From positions 24,660,260 through 24,724,259 of the forward strand of contig OZ010573.1 in the NCBI GenBank assembly GCA_963932145.1: 64,000 bases of DNA, given 5' to 3'. Below the pieces are notes generated by a model. That model was not told the DNA's origin. It ran no database searches and saw only the letters and a program-made list of their open reading frames with translations. Source of the stretch: Acanthosepion lycidas. Lineage: Eukaryota; Mollusca; Cephalopoda; Sepiida; Sepiidae. Shown here one piece after another: positions 56,734 through 64,000 of this stretch; positions within the stretch are counted from its first letter, which is position 1, and each line of letters starts with the position of its first letter. Position numbers and translations under genes: made by a program.

Positions 56734-58655
56734 ATAATCTGTGTGTTTGGGCAGCCTGTACACTTTTCCAAAATACTCTTAGAAGCTCTGCTTGTGGTTG
56801 GAAATGTATTGTAACAGTTACAAATCAATAAATACATAAATAAAATGAGAAACTTTTTCCAGTATGCAAAAGGAAACGGAATACCTTAATCAGCTAAATT
56901 CGATCCCAGAATTTCAAAATTATCCTTTCCTTCTTTTCATCGCGTGCTTTTGCCCGGATCGGACATTTAAACAACAGATCCCATCTCTACATTCATATTA
57001 TAGCTAGTAGTCAAAGGAGAACCTGATTCACCTTGTGAATTCCCGCAGTAATAAAGAGGTTCTACCGTCTCTCTGTATTTGGGAACTATGGACAACCCTG
57101 TGCGTCAGATAATCACTTTACAACCACTACAACTTTTATAACTCAACAAAATTTATGACTATTTTAATATTCAACCTTACTCTTTTGACGGTTGAATTTT
57201 GACACATGTGGACCTTTAATATCAACGATGTGATGTAATGTGATTTACATACATTGATAGAATATTCTCCAACAGCGAAAGAAACTAATTCTGTGGTTGA
57301 ACACAGCAGTTTTGGGGTAAAATGAATGAATTAATCATTTAATGTCAAAATCCCTATTGTTATCAGTTACCTACACGACAAAAAAATGCTACTTAGCTTA
57401 TAAAAATTATAGCGACACTAACATTAAACCCATTGTACTCATGAAAGCTTTCAAAGAGACTAAATCTTAGTGTTTTTGTAAGCACGTGTAATAGTCAAGA
57501 ATCTAAACTTTCATCATCTGTTTAACCTTTTACTTATCGTTAGGACAATTATTTCGTATGGGATTGCTATTAAAGCTCTACTTTTAATAGCAACTATTCT
57601 CAAATCACTTGAACTGAATGAAATAACAGCATTGTTAGAAACTAAAGACAATCTCTAGTTTGTGGGACAGGGAAAAACCAAGTTGTATTAGAAATTATTT
57701 CTAATTCTATAAAGTATCTGCACAAGCATCATTTTCAGCAAAACATTTTTTAAAGTTCTTTTTGTCATTATGCTTATTCCACTTGAATTTTCTATTCGAG
57801 ACATAGCTAAATAGAGCTGACCATGATAGAAATATTTTAATAATTTTCTAATATTTTTAATAATAATAAATTTAGCAAACTTACAACTTTTCATTTGCTT
57901 AAATAATTCATCAGACACAAATCTAATGACACAAATATTCGACTTATTTAAATAATTCCGTAAAAGATTTAGTAATGTGAAAATGTCAGACGAAAACAAT
58001 GGTTACTACAAAAGCTGCAGTAAATAAGATAACTAATGTTGGCGAATGTAAAATTACAGAATTCTATAAAAATTGTAATATTTAAAAAAAGTATTTATTG
58101 TATGTTTGCTTAAAAAAGTTATTTTTGTAACGTTTTATTTAAATGTAAACATACTGATATTTTTCTGTTAACTTACGACTGAATCTTGACAATGCAGATA
58201 TGCAATCTTCCTATAGAATTAAAAAATATATATCGACTGAAACATTATTTATATTCGTTAATTTAAAAAAAAATTGAATTTAAAATCAGTATCACAGATG
58301 AAATATTTATTAAAATGTACATTTAAAAATTGTTATGCAAATTAAATATTTCCGCTTATATTGTAAATGCAATTTGTTAGCGATATATAGTAGAACTTCT
58401 TGATCTAGGCCGTTTTTTTTTGTTTTATTGTTCAGAAGAGTGAAAAACAAGGAAGCAGCTAAAACACGTTTATCCACTAGAAGTGCCGTTTATATTAATA
58501 AAAATTAATGTCGGATCAAAAAATCCATTTAAATATTAGTGTTGTATACGTTTCAGGTACAAGATAGAAGCTAGCAGATATAGATTAATAGAAGTACAAA
58601 CGACAGTTATGCGGTCCTTAAACAGGTAATTCAAACCTTGCTCTAACAAGATGGT

Positions 58656-58747
58656 TTTCTGTGGCCAAATTGGTAGCTACACGTTTCGGCTATAGAAGTT
58701 TCCTTGACGGAAAAAGGGATACGGGTTCGATTCCTGTCGGGAGGCAC
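58656..58747 (+). other. tRNA-like sequence with A- and B-box
   Basis: TGGCCAAATTGGTAGCTAC (A-box-like) is followed about 50 bases later by GGGTTCGATTCCTGTCGG (B box). A T-arm can fold (ACGGG-TTCGATT-CCTGT), but I find no matching acceptor strands, so this is probably a pseudo-tRNA or SINE head. Its T arm resembles that of the 15-kb cloverleaf. Confidence 0.5.
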
Positions 58748-58841
58748 ATTTTTCTTTGGCATAACCTCTCGACACAGGCTGGTTGTTATTTCACTGTTTA
58801 GGAGATAGCAGCTCAAACATGTATACCTAATAGTGTGACGT

Positions 58842-58846
<5 letters not shown>

Positions 58847-58883
<37 letters not shown>
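58847..58883. repeat. (TA)n microsatellite
   Basis: A pure TA tract. Confidence 0.95.
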
Positions 58884-58884
<1 letters not shown>

Positions 58885-59214
58885 TGTATCAAAATACTTT
58901 TAGAAACTTTGTGAGTTCCTCACACAAACAAGGACAAAAGTTCATATAAACATTACTCAAATCCTTTTTAAAAGAAAGTTTATGATAGATGGCGCTGTGT
59001 TGCCATTGGGACTAAGTTACATTTGTTATTAGTGTACACTTGTGGCTAGTCTGTCTTCAACGTTTAACGTATGTAGTAGCGAGTTAACAGAAGTGTTCCA
59101 TTTAACAATGGCAAGATATTCATTTCGTGAGCGGCCAGATATAATACAGAGGAAGGTGCTGGTTAGTTCTAAAATTACACTTTCCTTGCTTACGCTGAAG
59201 CACCCTTATTAATT

Positions 59215-59350
59215 CTTATGAGTAGATAGGTTTGCCTATTGCTGTGTTCACACTCTCTTCCCATTTATTGAACACGAGTAGAGGTTTATCCCTTGTTTTC
59301 TGTCGAGTACTGGAATTCCGGTTCTTTCTAAAGACTTCTCTTTCACTCAA
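59215..59350 (+). repeat. Dispersed repeat C copy
   Basis: GAGTAGATAGGTTTGCCTAT, CACGAGTAGAGGTTTATCCC and GGAATTCCGGTTCTTTC are shared with 9690-9800, 36285-36450 and 1340-1441. It lies just upstream of a LINE in the same orientation. Confidence 0.6.
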
Positions 59351-59394
59351 TGTTTAGATGAACTTTTTTTCCTTCTTTTGGTGTGAGGAACTCG

Positions 59395-60840
59395 TCCCCA
59401 AAATTTGTAAAAAAAAGAATCCCGTGATTTTGGAAGATCACCAGCCAAATCAGCGGCTGTGTCCCCAATTATAAATGGTTCCGAGTCACATCTTCCTCAA
59501 CAGATATAGCGAACCTCTTCGTCTCCATTTTTGCCTCTAATTCAATGTTAGATGATAAGGATCATACCCTACCCGAGTTCTCACGTCTCACTGAGTACAA
59601 TCTCAGTAATGTCTTTAGACTTATCAAAGGACTTGACTCTAAGAGCACTGATCCAAACAAAATTCCAATGGTCGTCCTTAAGAATATCAACCCAGAATTA
59701 TCCCCAATCCGAGCAAAGTTATTCAACCGCTGCTTGAAGAGAAATCCTTCCTAAGCCCGTTGAAAGTGTTAAGCGCATGCCAGGTTTTCAAGAATGCGGG
59801 TATGCGATTCCCCATCCCAGTACACGCCTATTAGTCTCCTCAGTATCACCAGTAAGCTTTTTGAGTCCATAATCAATAAGAAGGTCGTCGAGCACCTAGA
59901 AAAGAACAACCTCTACAGCGACGAGCAGTATGGGTTTCGGTCGGCCCGATCCACTGCTGACATCCTAATTAACAGCACTCACAGAATCAGTGAGACTCTT
60001 GACAACAAACACAGCTCGAGGAACAGCACTAGATATCTCAAAGACCTTCTAAAAGGCTTTCTACGCAATCTCTCTAGTTATGAAACATAAAATCGTTCCT
60101 GACAGGTAGGTCGCTAAAGTAGTTATTAATGACCTATCCCCCGGACCCCCAGAGGTCAACGATGGCGTCCTCTAGAGGTCACTCCTCGGATCAACCCTCT
60201 TTATGATCTACATAAATGATCTTCCTAACAATAGACTCAGATCATTTATAAACATCTATGCCAATAGTACGACTATATACAGACGCACCTTTAAAACTCT
60301 TGATGGTCAGAGATTGGCGATTGATCTTTCTTCCGATCTTGCACAAACTACCCAATGGGGTAAAAACTGGCTGCTTACATTCAATGCTTCGAAGACCAAG
60401 TTAATTACATTCCATAATCACCGATCTGACTCTGAACTACCACCATTCAGGATCAACGGAGGTCCTCTCGGAGAAGCAGCATGCCTTGAAAGACTGTTGG
60501 GCTTCAAACTCACTCTACCTCAAGTGGAGCTCGTACATAGGATTCATTTCTAAGGATATATGTAAAAATGGTCTCCCTGTATCGCCTCTCCAGTAAGTAC
60601 CTGACTCCTTATGCTATCCTCTACCTTTACAAGAGCTAGATCAGGCCAAAAACGGAGTACTGTTGTCATATATGGTCAGGAGCTGCCCTGATCTCACTTT
60701 CCAGCCTTGAAAGAGTTCAAAAGCGTCTCAGAGTCCTTGTGGGTGGCGAATTATTCTCCAGCCTTCAAACTCTCTCCCACAGGCGATAAACCTTGTTCAA
60801 TTCTGTTACACTGCCTTCACTCAGTTTAAAAAAAAAAAAA
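59395..60840 (+). mobile_element. LINE (jockey/CR1-like), RT domain to poly(A), decayed
   Basis: It reads SPAKSAAVSPIINGSESHLP upstream of the RT. Then come VFRLIKGLDSKSTDPNKIPM, YTPISLLSITSKLFESIINK, YGFRSARSTADILI, IYINDLPN, and IYANSTTIYRRTF (where active RTs have YADD). GKNWLLTFNASKTKL, CCHIWSGA and LERVQKRLRVLVG follow, then a poly(A) run at 60828-60844. There are many frameshifts and stops. It is related to but distinct from family A and does not share its 3' tail. Confidence 0.85.
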
Positions 60841-60844
60841 AAAA

Positions 60845-61202
60845 GCGTGAAAGACTGACAAGCTACATCTGTTTCATTTTTTTCATTATGTTTTTCTTGT
60901 ATACATACAAGTGTCTTCTTTTCTTGGTTTAAGAAATGTAAAATTTTTTCAAAGGAGTTTTAGTTCCCAACGTTTCCTGATGTAGATTTTTTATATACAT
61001 TAAGTAAAAAAAGAAAACGCTTATACGTATACAAGAAAATATAACTAAACAGAAGAAATTTGTCAGTCTTGTTCAACAAAACGTGTTTAATATAAGAAAA
61101 ACAAAAACCGCTAGTAGAATCAACGGACAACTTGCTAAAACCTAAAACTCTTATCCAGATATATTCTCGAATAAAATTGAAAAAAGAAATAGAAAAAAAA
61201 GG
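60845..61202. other. Mostly unrecognised
   Basis: 60925-60985 (CTTCTTTTCTTGGTTTAAG, AATGTAAAATTTTTTCAAAG) is a degenerate relative of the fold-back arm at 8.3 kb. Nothing gene-like. Confidence 0.4.
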
Positions 61203-61217
61203 CCTGAAATAAATCCG

Positions 61218-61263
<46 letters not shown>

Positions 61264-61279
61264 CGGATTTATTTCTGGA
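61203..61279. repeat. Short palindrome with (TA)n centre
   Basis: TGAAATAAATCCGTCATATA on the left and its complement TGACGGATTTATTTC on the right flank a TA tract of about 45 bp. Confidence 0.85.
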
Positions 61280-63304
61280 ATAATCTATTCATTTTAGCTT
61301 TTTGGGTGAAAAGGTTTCGACTTATTTTCTGGATCTTATATTGTCTAACAGTGAAACGTATCCGTTTTTACAATAATACCTTCGTTCAGAACAATAACAG
61401 TAACTTAAGCTTATTACAGATAATCACCCACTAATTCGTTGAAATCAGCATAGTATGGTGAAAAAAATGCCACAAACTTAAAAAAAATATCGTCAAAATA
61501 TTTGTTATTATTAAAAGGAAAGAACAAAATATCTTATTATTTTATTAATTTTTTTTAATTCTTTAATTAGCACGTTTAAAATTGTGTGTTTTTTTGTTTT
61601 TTTTTTTGCATTAGCGGTCGGCTAAATATTACTATGGGCATTTTAGTGCCTTTTTCCGTTGAAATGACATTGATTTGCAAATTCTTGCAAGAATCAAATA
61701 ATTGTCGGATTTTAATGGAACATTCATGATTTATTTACAAAGGAATAAAATTATTTTTCATTTTTATTTTTATTTATTTATTTTTTAGAAAATCTTGGTA
61801 AATTATTTTTTCTGTCACATTTGTTACCTTTACTTAATTTTATGAAATTTCGAGAAATTAAAGTTTCAGCCTCTTATTTATATTAGTTAAAAGTAGGACT
61901 CCTTGGAGAATTAAAATCATCCATTTGATTTTGTCGAACAGCAACACCATACTGAAAATCTGCTCCCAATCGTAAAATAAAGAATGCAATAAAACTGACA
62001 TTATTTAATTAGGAAAGCTTTTAATTGATATATTAAGGACACTATTGTTTCTTAGGAATTTTTGTTTTCGATGAGTAATAAATTTTTGCAAGAATTATTT
62101 TCATTTTTAAAAATTTAAAACTTAGAATTTATTAAGTTAAGCTCAATATCAGTCATCAAACACAAACATTTTTCAAATAATTTTGAATTATTTTATGTGT
62201 ATAAACGTGACCATACACGACATTATCAGAAAATAAGAGCGATGATTACAGTAAATTTAAAGTCAACATTCCTAAAATAAGGTTATGGAGAATATTTTCC
62301 AACATTTTTGATATTACTGAGTACTTAAAAATTATGTAAAAAAGGCGCTCCTGTCGTCATCTTAAATTAGGTTTTACAGATAAAGTCTTCGTAGAACAAC
62401 AATCAATCTGTCATAAGGTCGTCAAACACTTAAACATAGCTACTGCTAAAAACTGTTAGGTTTTGCTTAAAAATAATTTCTATATTTTGAAGTAAATAAT
62501 ATTTGTTTCAAATCAGATGAATTATACTTCAAATTAACTAATATTCCTCAAATAAAGTTTCAAAAAAGTAGATTTTATTTTTGGGAGATTTTTAATAAAG
62601 AAAATTACATTCCAAGGAAATACGACTAAAAAGCTGCCCTAATCAGCTATCTTAGAAAACAAAAACAAAAATACGGTTCTAATCAATATAATTTCTCTTT
62701 GAAACACATCAGAGTATTTCGCTTACTGGAAATAGTAAATTTAATCCTTTAGCTTTCAATTAAAGCTAAAATGAAAGCTTCAAGAAAGCTTTGTCATTTT
62801 AAATCATATGTATCGCGAATTAGTGGAGCTACCAAGATAATCGGGATCGCAATCCATTCTTGAGCTGAACTCGCTGTAGCTTTACCAATTTAACTAGAAT
62901 TGTACTGGATATTTTCAAGGGTAAACTGATGTGAGTGAAGGAATAAATGTGCGTGAGGGGAAAATGGGAGGGTTATTCATTTCGAATGACATACAAAGTG
63001 TGTGTGTGGGGGTGCTAAATTAAACATTCGTTGCTGTCCCCAGCCTGTGACAGTCATTTCCTTTTGCCTAGTAGAATGTATCATAAATTTTGAAAAAGTT
63101 TGTTGCAGAATTTATTGCTGGGATTTTTATGAGCCATTTATTTATACGCTTTCTCTACATTTTTTTTTTTTTTTTTTTTTTGGTTAATTTATCCTCATAT
63201 ATTTCGAGTTCCATTCTCATTTCACCCTTTCATTCTTTTTCTCTTTCTTTCATCATTTTGCCTTTTTATCGCAGAATTTCTAAGAAATTTAATCAATATT
63301 TCAC
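61280..63304. other. AT-rich DNA, nothing recognised
   Basis: Long T and A runs (for example 63162-63181). A 107-codon frame at 63090 reads through the T run and the SINE and is not protein-like. Confidence 0.5.
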
Positions 63305-63412
63305 CCTCCTGTCCGTGCTAATACACTTCGGAAAGGTAGGAATCCTCTTCTTCCCCCTCCAGCAATGGGTAAATAGCAGGACAGACTGGTTGATGAAGGT
63401 CGTAAGAAAGTG
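63305..63412 (+). mobile_element. SINE core/tail fragment (core family)
   Basis: CGTGCTAATACACTTCGG, AAAGGTAGGAATCCTCTTC, then CAGCAATGGGTAAATAGCAG. The tRNA-like head is missing. Confidence 0.75.
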
Positions 63413-63957
63413 ATCCCAGAAATAGTCAATCACTCGTTGTAGATTATGAGGATTATAACATAAGTTAGAGGAGAAGGCCGACCATTAGTGCGCTCGAAAA
63501 CTTTCAGAACATCATCTAAAGATAACAGCATCTAGAATATTGCACAGCATTTAAACATACAGGAATTCACGAGGTTTCTAATTAAAAACGAAAACGCTTT
63601 TGACACGCCAATATCTTGATATTTGCTGTAAAAGGTAATTCGACTTGAAAATTGTAACGAATATCAACTTCAACAATGAATTTTTCACGTGGAACGAAAT
63701 CAGGCAAGTCACTGGACGATAGGAAGGCTTAAGCACATTGAAGACATGACAAAAAAGTCCCATAAAGATATGGGGGGAGCTGGTTGACAACTCATCTGTG
63801 GTGCTTCTACTATTGACCAGACAATGAAATTCTTTTCGCTACATTTTTTTTTAATGACAAATAAAATGGAATCTTCAGAATTGAAATTTCAGTTGAAGGT
63901 TAGTTATCCTCACCTAGACGCACGATTTAACACCCCTGTGTTCTGTTTCATCATACA
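63413..63957. other. No gene recognised
   Basis: Unique-looking DNA. A 70-codon minus-strand frame at 63578 has no familiar motif. Confidence 0.4.
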
Positions 63958-64000
63958 TACACTATAGGCCAAAAGTTCGGTGCCAACATTTGGATTTCGA
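63958..64000 (+). mobile_element. Tc1-like terminal repeat, cut by window edge
   Basis: TA followed by CACTATAGGCCAAAAGTT, matching the solo end at 30126. The remainder of the element would lie to the right. Confidence 0.5.

Larger units (their letters stand above)
54119..58655. other. Repeat-poor AT-rich stretch
   Basis: No LINE or SINE copies of the families above were recognised. It contains a more GC-rich patch at 54400-54740 with TGACGTCA at 54518, and the X-box-like site at 55355. Two diverged direct-repeat pairs occur (55551-55800 with 56870-57030; 56500-56620 with 57040-57130), and a (GT)n tract at 56697-56732. No credible exon was found. Confidence 0.5.

Noticed and set aside
63090-63413. 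107-codon plus-strand frame
   Set aside because: It passes through a poly(T) run and a SINE core and is not protein-like.

Overview
The window looks like non-coding DNA from a large, AT-rich, repeat-dense animal genome, most likely a cephalopod mollusc of the Octopus type. That guess is inference. It rests on long introns, many (TA)n and (CA)n tracts, tRNA-derived SINEs carrying a 'TTGGGAAAGGTATGAATCC' core, and abundant LINE debris. No bacterial-style operons, rRNA operons, CRISPR arrays or LTR/virus-like elements were recognised.

The only host gene I can support is on the minus strand. Five exons (23349-23426, 9310-9423, 4781-4830, 3661-3820, 978-1119) have AG/GT boundaries, and their reading phases join without a break. 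Together they encode about 181 residues with very strong recalled similarity to the part of transcription factor RFX6 that follows its DNA-binding domain. The DNA-binding exons and the 5' end were not found, so they probably lie beyond 64 kb or were missed. The 3' exons lie to the left of base 978. Most of the window would then be RFX6 intron or upstream DNA.

The rest is repeats. Bases 1-24 kb (RFX6 introns): LINE 3' fragments, a 44-bp tandem array of tRNA A-box-like units, 5S-rRNA/tRNA composite SINEs, MADE1-like mariner MITEs, and a perfect 140-bp inverted repeat around a tRNA-like cloverleaf. 24-31 kb: LINE copies of two families, another MITE and a fragment of a Tc1/mariner transposase. 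31-33.2 kb: a purine-rich minisatellite of 36/39-bp units. 33-50 kb: LINE and SINE debris, including a LINE with recognisable reverse transcriptase at 44.6-46.1 kb and an RTE-like one at 48.9-49.7 kb. 50.5-52.1 kb: a complete-ended but dead Tc1-like transposon inside a (TA)n tract. 53-54.1 kb: tetranucleotide array and a fold-back repeat. 54.1-58.6 kb: a comparatively repeat-poor stretch holding an RFX X-box-like site. 59.4-60.8 kb: another decayed LINE. 61-64 kb: AT-rich DNA, a SINE and a Tc1-like terminal repeat at the very end.

Almost all long open frames are low-complexity repeats or transposon shadows. Family assignments come from recalled motifs, not from a search.
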